Positions 10,898 through 23,665 of a stretch of 64,000 bases of DNA are shown one piece after another. The stretch covers positions 558,001 through 622,000 of the forward strand of contig JAKSGN010000036.1 of NCBI GenBank assembly GCA_024180945.1, given 5' to 3'. Both the position numbers and the translations under genes were made by a program. Below the pieces are notes generated by a model. That model was not told where the DNA came from and ran no database searches. It saw only the letters and a list, made by a program, of their open reading frames with translations. This DNA is from Macrophomina tecta. Lineage: Eukaryota > Ascomycota > Dothideomycetes > Botryosphaeriales > Botryosphaeriaceae. Numbering within the stretch: position 1 is the first letter of the stretch; each line of letters opens with the position of its first letter.

Positions 10898-13800
10898 ATG
10901 GAGGACCAGGCAGCGAGCCTTCTGGCTACGCTCAAGAAGTCTTCCGCCCCGGTCGACCAGAAATTGACACAATTCAACAGCCTCAAGAGCAGCATCAAGC
11001 ATCTGCGCGTCCCCCAGGAGTGCACGCCCACCATCTTCGAATGCGTGCGTCTAGCCATCGCCGCCCAAACCTCGTCCACCCTAGTGTCCACCGGCTTCTC
11101 CACCCTGGGCCACCTCGTGAAGCGCCTGCACCTGCAGAACCAGACCCAGATCATCGCCCAGCAGTCCAACCCGCTGCTGCCCACCCTCCTGGACCGTCTA
11201 GGCGATGCGCGCGAGAGCCACCGCAATGCCGCCTCCCAGGCGCTGTCTGACCTTTGGCCCTACAACCACCCCGGCGTCGAGAGCATAGTCCGCGAGGGCG
11301 CATTAGGCGGAACCAACAGCCGCGCGAAGGAAGCCGCCATGCAGTGGGTCGTCAAGGTCAGAGAGCAAACGTGTGCGCGTGAGATTGTGTTACAAACACA
11401 CTGACCCCGTATAGATGCACGCTAGTGATAACCTCCCCTTCAAGAGCTTCACTCCATATCTGGTGGCGAACTTGGAAGATCCGGACGGCATGGTCAGAGA
11501 GACTGCCAAATCTGCCGTCGTGGAATTGTTCAGGTGCGCCTGCGCGCTTCTTGGTGACGCCAAGGAGTATGCTGACGGAGCTGCAGGAACGCCCCCGATA
11601 ACGCGAAAAATGACCTCAAGAAGAAGATGAGCAGCCATAACGTGCGGAAGACGATCGCAAATTACATCATAGCTAATCTTGGTCTTCCTGGAGCGGTTGA
11701 AGTGGACCTGAAAGCTCCAGCAGCCTCTGTAGCTCCCTTCGCATCGGACGCCGGAATGGCGGACAGCGTGAGCTCGGAACCTCGGCCGGCGCCTGTCGAC
11801 ACCCTCTCCATGGACCCGATGTACGTGTATAGCCATAAAGAGGTGGAAGAGATCTTCAGGGAGATGCACCAGCATTTTGATGGGCGAGAGACAGAGCACA
11901 ACTGGTTACCGAGAGAGAAGTCCATTCTGAAGATTCGCCGAATGCTGAAGGGAAATGCGCCCAAAGACCACGAAGCCGCGTTTGTCGCAGGAGTCCTGAG
12001 CCTGCGTGACGGTATTCTCAAGGTCTGCAACTCGCTAAGGACGACACACGCCTCCAACGGATGTCAACTGGTTCAGGAACTTGCACGGACACTGGGCCCT
12101 TCCATTGACCCAGCAGTGGAGATCATGTTGCAAAACTTCATCAAAATGAGTGCCAACACCAAGAACATCGCCGCGCAGAACGGAAATGTGACTGTCGACA
12201 CCATATTCGCCCACGCTTCGTACAACAACAGGATGATGGCACATGTGGGCTTTGCCATTGCGGACAAGAACGTGCAACCACGCATTTTCTCGGCCGGCTG
12301 GCTCAAAACACTCCTTCAGAAGAATGCGGCGCACAGAGGTCATTTTGAGCATGTGGGAGGCCTGGAAAGTTCCATCAACATCATCAAAAAGGGTCTTGTG
12401 GACGCCAATCCGAAAGTCCGCGAGAATTACAGGGCAACCTACTGGGCCTTTTCCAAGATGTGGCCGGATAAGGCGGAAGCGTACGTATTCGCATGCTCAC
12501 AAGTGTTCTTGCAGGCAATTGGTTAACAGCGATGACAGAATCATGGAGTCTCTGGATGCCAAGGCACAAGGTTTGCTTCAGAAGGACCCAAACAATCCCA
12601 ATGCTCCAGCCGGATCTGCGGGTGGCAAAGGAACGGTATCGAAACTCAAGTCGCAGGCTTCTCGTTCGTCTCTTAAGGACACGATTGCAGCGCAAAGAAA
12701 AGCTGCCCTCGCAGCCAGGAAAATGCCGGAGCGGCCAGGATCCGCTCAAGCCACCTTTTCGCCAGTCAAGTCAACTTCGTCAACTCAGGAACGCCCCCCT
12801 GCCGGCTCGCTCTCAAAGTCATATCACGGGCGCCCTCCGTCGGCGCTTTCAAACTCAAGGACCCAACCTGGCGACAAATCATCATCAGCTAGCTCCGGAG
12901 GTGGCTCTCTAACCGCCAAGCCAGTCCGTAGGCCCCGTATGGCACCGCGCCCCCAGACTGCGGACCCGTATGCTTCCAGGAATAAGAATGCAGAGCACGC
13001 AGAAACCCCTTCTATGAGCCCTGCTGGCAGTCCTGAGAAGAACACGACCAAGAAGGCCAGCACTCTGAGAGGCAGACCACGCGCTCCATCTAGCAAGAAC
13101 AGCCCTATTACTAGTCCGCCACGATCAAAGTCGCGTCTGGAAGCGATACACCGGAAATCTCCAAGCATAGACAGTGTGACAGCAAGTCCTTCCAAAGCGG
13201 AAGACCTCACAATGGTCATGCCGTCCCGGCAGCGGCCTTCTTTAGACAATGCCCTGACGGATGGTCGGCTTGGCGGTCACAACGATGATGACAGCTTTAC
13301 GATGGTGATTCCCAGGGTGGACTTTTCTAGGTCTGAAAACCAGCGATTCTCTTCCCACACGAGCCCTTCTAAGATACCTTCGCCACGGCCGCTTTCTTTG
13401 TCAGCAAGTCTCGGTATCAGTTCGCCAGAACTTCGGGCCCTCGCGCAGAACAAGACTCCGAAGCCCAAGTCTCCCGAACGGTCTGCCAATGACCCCATCT
13501 CTACCGAGGAGGTCAAGGTTTACGAGGATCCTTTCGCTGGTGAGGCTCAAAAGCCGTCAGGTGACGAGAAGCCCGTACTGGGAGAGTTGCCCGTTAATGA
13601 ACAAAACCGGGATCGTCGAATGAGCAGTGAAACCCCGGACGCCGATCGAGCCGATATTAGCGAGGGCCAGAAGTCCAACGGTGCGGCGAACGGAGGTGAA
13701 GAGGTTGTGCAGGACAGGGCAGAGGTTCTCCGCACCCGTCGTCTATTGGCCAGTGGAATTGAGCGTATCCGAGCCAAGACACTTGATGCTCATGGCTTCC

Positions 13801-14525
13801 GTCGTTTGCAGGACGTGGTCAAGGGAGACCTTGATATCTGGGGCGAGCAAGACCAGCGCTTCGGAGAGCTCCTAATGGCTCTGCTTGAGTACTTGGAATC
13901 ACCCGTTGATACAAAGACGCCTAACATCAAGGCTCAAAACTTGAAGACTCAGGTCCTCGGCACTATTCGAGCCATGCTCATCTTGCACCGCAAGAAGTCT
14001 GGTCCATACTACGCCCGAGCCCTTTGCTCCGTACTCGCTTCCCGCGCCCAGTGGGACACAGCCAGCCACATCACGACCGAGATTGAAAAGACGGCCGACG
14101 AAATCGTCAAGTACGGCCAAACTACTGACCTCATATCCGGCATCCTCGACTTCCTCGACTCCGCCAACGCGCCCAATTCCCCCGCCTCGGCGGTCTCGTC
14201 CGATCAGAGCCGCCCCGCTTCCGCTTCGCCCTCACCACGCACTGTTACGCTCTCCCTCCAGACCTTATCCAACCTGCTGCAGGTTTCTGCCGCGAAGAAC
14301 GTGCCGGTAGCCGACGCTCAGGCACAGCAACTGGGTCACTTGGCTGTCAAGTTTTTGGGCAGCCTGGACCCGGATGTGAGGAGAGCGGACATGGATTTCT
14401 GCGTTCAGCTGCATGAGAGGCTGGGTGGGGAGCAGGATGGCGGCTTCTGGAAGGCGGTGAGCGGTGCTGATAAGGGACATTTGAACCTTATCACGTACTA
14501 CCTTGCCAGGAGGAACAAGGCTTAA
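10898..14525 (+). CDS. STU1: STU1/CLASP microtubule plus-end-associated protein
   Basis: Exons are 10898-11356, 11415-11533, 11587-12480 and 12515-14525; the product is 1160 residues and phases close. The N-terminus is a TOG/HEAT-like array (residues 1 to about 230: LLPTLLDRLGDARESHRNAA, then FTPYLVANLEDPDGMVRETA). The CLASP_N domain spans about 275-490 and includes EHNWLPREKS and GLVDANPKVRENYRATYW. A Ser/Pro/Arg-rich disordered region (about 515-860) with SxIP-like text probably gives microtubule and EB1 binding, and a helical C-terminal domain follows (about 900-1155). Family: CLASPs promote microtubule rescue and stabilise spindle microtubules at kinetochores. Intron 3 (12481-12514) is only 34 nt yet has a GTACGT donor, a GCTCAC branch-like site and a TTGCAG acceptor, and is required to keep the conserved frame. 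The start codon sits in CCACCATGG context. Confidence 0.92.
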
Positions 14526-15086
14526 AACTTGCTTAGAGGGGAATTGGTGAGGCTTCTTTGTTATCTATTCAGTCCTGGCCTATGGTAGGCGTCAAGGACT
14601 GGAGTGTTGGATCATCAGGGTCATGATCCGGGTTACAAGGATGAAGAGTCTGATGTTGATTCTTCTGTCCGTGGTACCTTTGTTTCGTCTTCCAACTGAG
14701 CAATACAGCGGCGAATAAGAGAGGTTTCGTCTTTATTGCATCCGACGAAAGCAAAGATTACGATGGAAAGAAGTGGGCGAAAAAAAGTCTTCGGCGCTGT
14801 GAATTTCGGCGATGTGTCTTCTGAGGTGAAGAAAGTTGAGAACATGCCGGCAGGCAGGCGTTTTCCCATCCTCTACGCCTGATCGGGAACAAAAACCCTT
14901 TGTGTCTTTGTTTTTCCCCCACCTTGCATATCATTCTTTTCGTTTTCTTACTGCTGCTGCAAACGAGCGGGTCTGGTTTCTGTGGTCTTATTTCTCTTGT
15001 CCCTATGGTGGATTTCTTTTCTTCTCTCTTCCGGCCCCTCGTCATCATCCTCGTTAGTATACCATACTATACCATACCACCTTCCC

Positions 15087-15107
15087 TTTTTTTTTTTTTT
15101 TTTTTTT
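15087..15107. repeat. Poly-T tract (21 T)
   Basis: Homopolymer in the spacer 3' of CLASP, preceded by imprecise repeats of TACCATAC from about 15056. Confidence 0.9.
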
Positions 15108-15595
15108 CTTCAGGATCAGTGTTGTTATTGTCCTTCGGGTTTCTTTATTGTTGTTGTAGTAGGGAAGATGAACGGGCAGATGGAGAGGGGAATATGCAGC
15201 GGAGGTGGGAGCGGCGTTTTCTTCCTTTTTTTTTTCGCGAGCGGTATACCTAGCTTTTTTTTTTCTTCTTTTCCTCATTTGGTGAACTGAGGTCATTCTT
15301 GTGTTCTTTTCTTTTCTTTTCTTTTTCTTAATAGGGCGTATAGTTCTCGTTTAATGATACGGTCTTTTTTGAAGAATGATGTCCTCTCTATATCTATATG
15401 TGGCTGTTGATGAGTGGCAAGCACACACGGGACGCTAGCAGAGATTGATGCATTCGTCAGGGCGTGTATGTGGGGGGTCTTTTTGACTTTTTGATGAGTA
15501 GTGCGGCTTCTTGTACGTATGTATGTACTTGGTTACATGCAGAAGCTCCTCATTGCAGTACAATGGAACCGGCTTCGTAGAGCTAGTGCTGAAGC

Positions 15596-15600
<5 letters not shown>

Positions 15601-15626
<26 letters not shown>
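15601..15626. repeat. (CT)13 microsatellite
   Basis: Perfect dinucleotide repeat in the spacer between CLASP and the RhoGAP gene; a potential length-polymorphic marker. Confidence 0.95.
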
Positions 15627-15629
<3 letters not shown>

Positions 15630-18263
15630 GTTCATGGACCCTGGGATCCTTAGTCAATCGGGGTAGGTTAAGCTTCTTTCTGCGGGCCGTCGGGGGTGTT
15701 TAGGATAGAAGGGTGAAGTATGAGTCGGGGTTTGGCGTTTCAAGAGGAAGAGTCAGCTTAGTGGCGGAAGCTTGAAGGGACGAGAGAAGAAGCGAGCACA
15801 GCGAGCAGGTCTTTTAGATTCTCGTTCATCGTGTGGGCATGTTCTTCTTTGGTCAAGCACCTATTCGCGAATAGAAGAAAGAGCTTGGATTATTGCAGTG
15901 GTCATGTTCAGAGAAACATGGAGAGCCGATGCGGACACGTGCACGTGAATGCCACACGCTCCTTCAGAGCGTCCGACCGGCCGCTTGAGTGGCCAACAGG
16001 ACAAGCCTACTGATACCCAAGACTATGGGGTAATATCTCTCTCGCACGACCAGCATATCGGCTAGCACACCCCCATCCGGCAAAAAACAGCTACCCGCAG
16101 CACAGCGCCTCCTAGCTGTCAGGCTCGGGTCGCGACATGAAGAAAAAGATACCAAGCCATATATGCAGGCGGTCCAAGGGAAAAAAAAAAGAAAAAAAAA
16201 AACAACGGCTCTTATGCAGGTCGTCGCTGCCCCCCTTCCCCCCCTGGTTCCCCGCATGCTGCACGGGTGGTGCATTAGATGGTACCCGCAACCCGGAAGT
16301 AATAATACGGGGGTGTTATAGCACGCCCTGCTTCCACGACAGATGTTCGGTTTCTACTAGCGTGACTGGAGCGGGGTTTACCGGGGGGAGCGCGCGCGCT
16401 CCGGAAGTGTTGTAAGAGAGCTTTTGTGTCTGTCAGGCAGGTGCGGAGCGGTCTGTTACTTCACACGACGCTCAGGGAGGCGCTGCCGTCTGATGTTTCG
16501 GCTGCTATGTGCATGCAGAGGATGACGCGCATGTTCCGGAAACTGGAGAAGGTGTTTGGAGGGATTAGGGGATAGCTTGGAGGAAGGTTTGTCGAGGGAG
16601 AAATCATTTGCGGAAGCACAAGGGGGTGGGCAATAGGAGAAAGCAAAGGGCGTTTTGAAGGGCAGTGTGGAGAAGTAGGTGAACTTGGCGGCGCCGTTTC
16701 TCAGAAATGGCGGCTTCTTCCCATGCTTTTGGGTCGTACATGCGATGAGTGGCAGCGGCATATGCAGCATCGGGATTGTGCAGAAAGGTGAGTGACGTTC
16801 TGGGCGCACGAAGACGAGAACACATGTCTTGACACAATGGCGGTGCAACGGTGGCTAAAGGGTTGCTGCTCGGATAAATCAGATTTCTGGGAAGGTGAGA
16901 GGTGGGATGTGGGATGCTGTTCCTGGTGACTTCTAGGCTCGCAGCGTGAAGAGGGCGAGGGTGCTTCGGGGGCTTGGAATATGTGTGTGCTCGATAGCAG
17001 ACGTTCATGCAGGCACAATTGGCAGCTTGGAGATGGAAGGTGTGACGCATCCCACGACTCTCATTGCCCTCGCCCCGATAGTGATGCTTGATAGCGCATG
17101 TCGGGATACCCGAAGAGCATAAGAACGCCCCTTTTTACACGGGGATGAGGCAAAGATCGCCGGCCCCTCGCCGATGTTTCGATCAAAGGCGAAGTGATTG
17201 TTTCTATAAGTAGGGGTGTAGCGGTCACAATTTAGGAATCGGTGCCCGAGGCCACAAGGCGCGGAGGCGGGAGGCGGGAGGGGAAGGCGGCGAAGCGTCT
17301 GCCGAAACAAGGCCAGTGAATAATATCCGCAGTTATGAAGTACGGTAACGGAGCGCGGATAACGCGTAAGCCGCGCTGCCCACCGTCCCCAATGGCCCCC
17401 CCGGGCAGCCTGCAGATTCGCTCGGCAAGTGCGGACGCGGAGCAGGGCGGAGGCGGTTGAAACACAGGCTGCATCCCCTCCGGTCAGCTGCCGCTGGAAG
17501 CTCACAGCGGGCTCATTGGAGGCTCGGCATCTTCCAGGTGGGGCGGATCTCGACAGCGGGAGGGCGAGGGCGGACGGGCGGTGCGCCGGCCGTGTGGTGG
17601 AGATATAACGGGCACAGCAGGGCCGGGAGATGAGTGCTGCGGCAGATCCAGATCCTGCAAATTCGAGATGCCACAGCCGGGCGGCTGCAGGCGCGAGGGG
17701 GGGTCAGACAGCTCGACACGTGTGTGTGCTCCCTCCTGAAACCGCATTCTGACTGGGGCCAGGACGGGTGGTTTCAAGGCCCGGGCGACGCGACTCAGCA
17801 GGAGGGCGGGCGGGCCGGGCAGATCACAAGAGGGCACTGTTGTTGCGCGGCGGGCTGGCCAGGAGGCAGGCTGGGAGGAGGGCGGAGGGGAGGCTGCCAT
17901 CGCGCGCTCCAGTCGTCGCACAGCGTGTTTGCGCGCGCCCAGTGGCCGCCGCAAGCAGAAACGAGCGGGCTGCGATTGGAGCGGCCCGGTTTCAAGACGG
18001 GCGATGGCTGCGAGGGTGGTGAGTGGCTGCATGCCTCGCTGCCCGCTGAGCGCTGGCTGGCCGTGTTGGTGCCCATCCGCCGACGCGCAGATCAGCAGCA
18101 GCGCGGAGGAGTAGTAGCAGGGCGACGACGAGAGGCCATTCGCTGCGCCCGCGGGCCCAACGCAGGCGGTGGTGACGGCGGGCACAGCAGCGAGGTCTGG
18201 CTGTGGGCGGCGAGGACCCTGACTGTTCCAGATGCGGATTAGCAGCCAGCCTGCGCAGCAGCA

Positions 18264-18278
18264 CCCCCCCCCCCCCCC
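18264..18278. repeat. Poly-C tract (15 C)
   Basis: Homopolymer about 370 bp upstream of the RhoGAP start codon, in a GC-rich probable leader or promoter. Runs of this kind are prone to sequencing-length error. Confidence 0.9.
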
Positions 18279-18638
18279 AGACCCGATTACAGACCGTCGC
18301 CATCGCTCGCCGCTCCAGACGGCTGCTCCCAGCCCTGCTGCTACCGCGACACCTCCTCCTCTCCGTGTGCGACGGGCTGCTCAACCGCCCGCGTGTTCCC
18401 CCATCACGCCGCGCCCCCATGCGACCGCCCGCCATCCCATCATTCCCCGTCGACGCCGGTCTCCCTTAATCCTGCCCGCCCGTGCCTCCGCCCCGAGCCC
18501 GTACAGCGCCTCCTCTCGCAGCGCGAGCCCGCGAGCCCTCCGCTGAGACGACTGCCTGCCCGGGCTTCGCCATCTGCCGCCCTGCCGCCCTGCCGCCCTG
18601 CGCCCGACCAGCTCCGCTGAAGACCGCCCCCCGCCGCC

Positions 18639-21600
18639 ATGGAGTCGCCCGGCGCTTACCCAGACTCGCCCGGCATGGAGGACATGGACGTCATCTACCA
18701 CTGCAAGGGCTGCGGCGAGGTACGCCTTCCCCGCTCAATTGGGCCGCTGGAACGTTGCTAATGTCTTGCAAGATCTTGGAAGAAGGCAAGGCCTTCGAGC
18801 TAGGTATGCCCGGATTCCTCACTTTCCCCTGACCCACCCGCGCTCGACCACCTCCGCCATGTGCGAGACTGACCATGGCAATCCAGCCGGCAACCGATGG
18901 CACATTGACTGCTTCCGCTGCAATACCTGCGGCACCCTGCTGGACTCGGACGCGAACCTGCTGCTGCTCGGCGACGGCTCTCTCATTTGCAACAACTGCA
19001 CCTACAGCTGCAGTGCCTGCAACAACAAGATTGAAGACCTCGCCATCCTTACCGGCGACCAGGCCTTCTGCGCCAGCTGTTTCCGATGCCGCAACTGCAA
19101 GCGCAAGATCGAGAACCTCCGCTATGCGAGGACCTCTCAGGGCATCTTCTGCATGAGCTGCCATGAATCGCTCATGGCGCGACGGCGGAAGAAATCCAAG
19201 GCTAATCGCCAGCAGGCCGAGAACAAGGCTCCAATTGTATTGGATAAGTCCCTGCCTGCTCTTCCCCCAAGCGCCGTGCCCACGAGTGCCTTTTCTCCCG
19301 AATTGGAGACCCCGCCGGAGATTGACACGCCCGACGAGTTGTCCCCTCGCCCTCGCGCTGCAACCTCAGGTGCCAGCGCGAACTTGCGCCGCGAGGCCTC
19401 GCCTGCCTCAGGCGACAGCCACAACGGTAAGATGGTGCGCCGGCCTGATGGAAGTGAAGGGCTGACTGAAGCCTCAGAACCCCAAACTCTGCCCGCGAGC
19501 ACGTATAGGGAAAAGAGGAGGTCTGCCATGCCCATGTCCACCAACTTCGATGATCCCGACGGAATGTTTGCAAATGTGCCTTTCGCGCTTGACCCAAATC
19601 CAGCCCCAGGCCCCTCTCCGCTGGCCGACAGCAGGACGTACAATTTGGAGGAGGACAGGAAGAACCAACGGGATTACTTCAATGGCGGAAAACCTGGCAC
19701 CTCGTCGCATCGGGACCTGTTGAAGGAGAGGTCTGGATCCTCGAGATCCAGTTCTCTGGAGAGGAGGAGCAAGTCCACCTCAAGCCCCCACATTGCCTTC
19801 CAGGAGAAAGGCCGGGTTGCTTCTAGTGACCGTATGGACACTATCCGCCGAAAGGACATTGGCTCTGCGAACGCATCGCCCAGCGCTGGAAGTGATCGGC
19901 CGCGTCCACAACACTCCACTTCCGCTTCCACTGCGGGTTCTCTTGGGGAAGGCTTCAAGCTGCAAGAAGTGCCGAAAGATCGGAAGGCCAGCAGGACTCG
20001 CTCAAGATCAGACCTCCGTTCACCAGACGACAGCGTGTTGTCCGCTCGCAAAGATGCCTCGGAATCGAGTGCTATTACATCTCCAGTCAGTACCAACTCC
20101 AGCTATACGCCCACGTCGCAAGAGTACGAGCGCACGGACGATCCTCATCATATGTCCGCTCCTTTCTCCGCTTCAGCTATTGATCGGCCGAAGAGGGGTG
20201 ATTCTCTCGGCGCGCCTCAGAGGGCCAACACCGGAGGTCACTCTTCCCCGGCTACGCCCACTGGGCCCAGACCCGGCCACGAGCGCAAAGCTTCCGCCAG
20301 CTCTGCTCTAGCTAACCGCGACATTAACACGCTCACGCAGTTGAATGGTGGTCTAACTATTTCCAAGCCTGTGGAATCACCCACATCTAGAAGTATCATG
20401 GATGGTCCTCCCCCGCGATCTGCTACGCGCCCTGTTCTCGGCTCCAAGGACACTGGTGAGTCGTTCACGACGCCTAGAGCGCCGCCGCCGCCTCCCAGCA
20501 GCGGTGGCCATCGGCCGCATGAATCAATCAGCAGCACCATCAGCGACGGCTCGACGCACCCAATGTCTCCCTCTCTCCTGCGCTACAGTGCTGGCGGAGA
20601 CTTCTCAGTGGATGAAGATATGGCTCGCATCTTCAGGGATAACGAAGAAAATCACCCGTCAGTTCTCCGACGTGTTTCGAACGCCGTTAAGCATGGCCGC
20701 AGTTTTAGTGACAGAGGATCCAGGTCTTCGCTATCGCAAAAGTGGAAATCGCCACCTAATGGCTCTATGGACATTAGCAGCCCTACCTCAGCTTCACCCG
20801 ACGCCAGGGATGACTCTGCTCACCTGAGGGCTCAGCTTCGCCAGGCCCAGCATCGCATCTCCGAGCTTGAGGCGGAGGTTGACAAGCTCAATGAATCCGC
20901 CAGCAAATCTTCCGATATTAAGCAGGTCAACTCCGAATTGAAGGAGAAGAGGTCCACAATTGCGGTTCTGGACACGCAGCGCGAAGTTGTCATGCGCGAA
21001 TTGGATATCATGACCGAACATCTGAAGGCAGCCAAGGATCAACAGCGCCCGTTGGACCTTCAGGCATTCCAATCAGCGTTCTTCCGTGACTTTGCAGCCG
21101 AGCTCGAGAAGTTCAAGTCGAAGGCCAGAGTGGAAATTGAGGAATTGGTACAGAAGCGTAACGAAGTCAACGACGATATCCTGAATCTCATTAAGATGAA
21201 GGACAAGGGTTACCAGGAGTATGAATCTCTCAGCCAGAAGAACACCCAGTTGGCCCAGCTCAACAACCAGCTTGTGGAGACCATCCAGGATCTCTACAAA
21301 TCTTCTGCTCGCGGTCCTAATGGTAATATGGACAGCTCACGGGCGCCGGGAAACCCTCTGGGTATCTACACCACCAACGGCAAGGATAAATCGGACGTCT
21401 CGATTACAGAGATTGAGAAAGCTGTGAAGGAACACCAAATGAATCGTCTCGCTGAGGATATGGAACAATCCACAATTGAATCAGCACCCAAAATCGTCGT
21501 TATCCCCAAGCAGAAAGCGAACAAGTTCAACTGGAAGAAGGGCGGTCAGGCTGTCGCCAAGAACGTTACCAAGGGTCTCAAGGGTGCATTCGCATCTCAA

Positions 21601-22565
21601 CAACCGATGAATCAGCATGATGCACTTATCGGGGGTGCGCCCTACGGATCATTGCAGCCAGGTGCTACACCATCTTTGGAACCCGCGGGTACACAGAAAG
21701 CAGGTGATCGCGGGTTCGGATTCTTTGGCGGCGGACAGAAAGCTCAGCAGAAGCCTATTCAGAAGCCAATGCACAACCACAATAACAGCACAGCACAGCT
21801 CTCCGCTGCCGAGGGACTGTTCGGTTCTGATCTCTCAGAACGTTGCGAGTTTGAAAGGGCCACTATTCCGAGCATCGTTCGCAGATGTATCCAAGAAGTC
21901 GAGCTTAGAGGTAAAAACTCCACTCTACATCGCCAGACTATATGTAAAAAAAAAAAAAAAAAAAAAAAAAAATGATGTACTAACTGGTTTGCAGGCATCG
22001 ACGTTGAAGGTATCTACCGCAAGAGCGGTGGCTCCGGCCAAGTGAACCAAGTGCGCGCTGGCTTCGAGAAGGACCCTGAGTATGACATTTCGGATCCGGA
22101 TCTGGATATCCACGCTGTCACGTCTGCCCTCAAGCAGTACTTCCGCAGGTTACCGAACCCTCTTATCACCTTCGAAGTCTATGATGAGCTTCTTGCGGCC
22201 GGACAGGTTCAAGACCCTGATAAGCTCGTCTCGGCCATGCGCTCCGCCATCGATAGCCTTCCGATCCATCACAGGGATTGCCTTGAGTTCCTCATTTTCC
22301 ATCTGGCCCGTGTAATGGAGCAAAAGAAGGACAACCTGGTAAGTAAACCCTGATCTTACTCGCTTACTTTTGATTCCATTTTCTGACTGGATCAAAGATG
22401 ACTGCTGTCAACCTTGCCGTCGTCTTCGCTCCGACTGTCATGCGCCCGCAGTCCATCGAACGTGAGATGACAGACATGGGGCCTCAACGTACGGCCATCC
22501 AAGCGCTCTTGGAGAACAATAAGGCGATCTTTGCTCCTGAGCTCGAGGTCGTTAACCAATTGTAA
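18639..22565 (+). CDS. Rho GTPase-activating protein with two LIM domains
   Basis: Exons are 18639-18719, 18773-18803, 18887-21910, 21995-22338 and 22398-22565; 1215 residues. LIM1 (about 23-76) starts CKGCGEILEEGKAFEL and contains CFRCNTCG; LIM2 (about 80-135) has CSACNNKIEDL, CFRCRNCKRKIENL and FCMSCH, each with the Cys/His set for two zincs. A long Ser/Pro-rich disordered region follows, then a coiled coil (about 680-840, AQHRISELEAEVDKLNE) and a C-terminal RhoGAP domain (about 1012-1205) with the arginine finger in GIDVEGIYRKSG (R1054). The architecture matches fungal Rga1/Rga2, which switch off Cdc42/Rho GTPases at polarity sites and septa. The intron at 21911-21994 splits the GAP domain just before the arginine finger and carries a 27-A run. 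The start was chosen because exon 1 supplies the first zinc ligands; the open frame by itself would begin wrongly inside intron 1. Confidence 0.93.
21946..21972. repeat. Poly-A tract (27 A) inside a RhoGAP intron
   Basis: It lies within intron 21911-21994, between a GTAAAA donor and the TACTAAC branch site / GCAG acceptor. If unspliced, translation would read into poly-lysine. Confidence 0.92.
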
Positions 22566-23665
22566 AGTCGACTACGTTGATCCGAATGACGGCTAACGAG
22601 TCTCTTACTTATTTCTTTTCCCTCTCTTTCACTTTTGCTTACGACTGAACCAATTTGGATTCCGTCCCCATTTGCATCGCGACAGACGTTTCCATTCATG
22701 TAGTTGGGTTATTTGCTCCTGTACAGCATGGGTCTTGTCATTGGTTTTTGGCCTATTCACATCCCTCTGAGCGACCGGCGTTTCGATCAGATAAGGTTAG
22801 CGCGTTGCCTTGGCTTGTTGTTTGCGACTTTCACCACATGCCAAATTTCACAGAGTTGACGGTTTTCTTTATCACCGATAGCAAGGCGGCGAAGATTTCA
22901 GAAGTATCCTGCCAAATTCTGCAGGTCTAGTGAATCAGCTTTGCGCCTTGCTGTCGAATGAGCTTGTTGGTTGTTTGAAAAAAAAATTGGTAGGCGAGGG
23001 AGGCATAGGTGTCTCTCGCTGGTGGTCAAATTATTTCTGCATTCTGAATTTTCGGGTGGGTTTGGCTTTCCATCCCCCTCTTGGTGCGGTTTATTATATG
23101 CCAGGCCAAATCTTGTTGGTTTGGGATGCTCGAATGGTTTGTCCTCTGAGACAGGGAGGCTCATTTTTTCGTGAAGAAGTTTTACGCATGTACAGTATGC
23201 ATGGTATTTGTTTACCTCTTTTCACTGTTTCTTGCCTCGTTCATGAACGTTTGGCTGGGCTGATCTAGCGATGCTTCTCTTCGAGGAGTCTGACGTTTTC
23301 CTACGGAATGTGGTGTAAGTGAAAATGGACTTCGCTGTTGATATGGGGCTTTTTGGTTTTTAAGTCCTCGCTCTCGGCCCACGAAATTGCTCACGGAGCC
23401 GCTCCTTCGTTGATTGGTATCGTGTACGTCTCAAACCTATTGATGAAAATGGCAGGAACGATGATCAAAGAAAGCTCTTCTCACGCAGGGTCGTACTATA
23501 CACATGCATTATCCACATTATTCTCGTACAACCGTATATCTATCATGTTTGCGCCTTCGGAAAATCCCAACAAACGCCCGACCGTCTCCCTATCTTGTCG
23601 CCCTGTCTCGCCCTGGCTACTCCCAGCCCCCTTGGGGGCCATTATTGTCACCGCCACCAACGCAC
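22566..23665. other. Convergent 3' spacer
   Basis: This lies between the RhoGAP stop and the stop of the minus-strand coiled-coil gene. It is T-rich, with short meaningless frames only. Both 3' UTRs should lie here; no RNA gene was recognised. Confidence 0.55.

Larger units (their letters stand above)
14526..18638. other. Long gene-poor spacer upstream of the LIM-RhoGAP gene
   Basis: I support no gene in these 4.1 kb. The left half has low-complexity tracts: a T run at 15087-15107, TTTTC repeats near 15305-15329, (CT)13 at 15601-15626 and A runs near 16180-16201. The right half (17.2-18.6 kb) is GC-rich with a C run at 18264-18278; open frames there occur on both strands at once, as expected from composition. 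Because the RhoGAP start is at 18639, part of the GC-rich stretch may be a long 5' leader. A minus-strand frame around 16604-17050 has one less biased segment but no recognisable domain. Confidence 0.55.

Noticed and set aside
16604..17050. 148-codon minus-strand frame
   Set aside because: One segment looks protein-like, but there is no domain, no splice context and the rest is low complexity.
17502..18185. 227-codon minus-strand frame (with a long plus-strand frame over the same DNA)
   Set aside because: GC-rich DNA gives open frames on both strands; composition is Pro/Ala/Ser/Arg biased with no domain.
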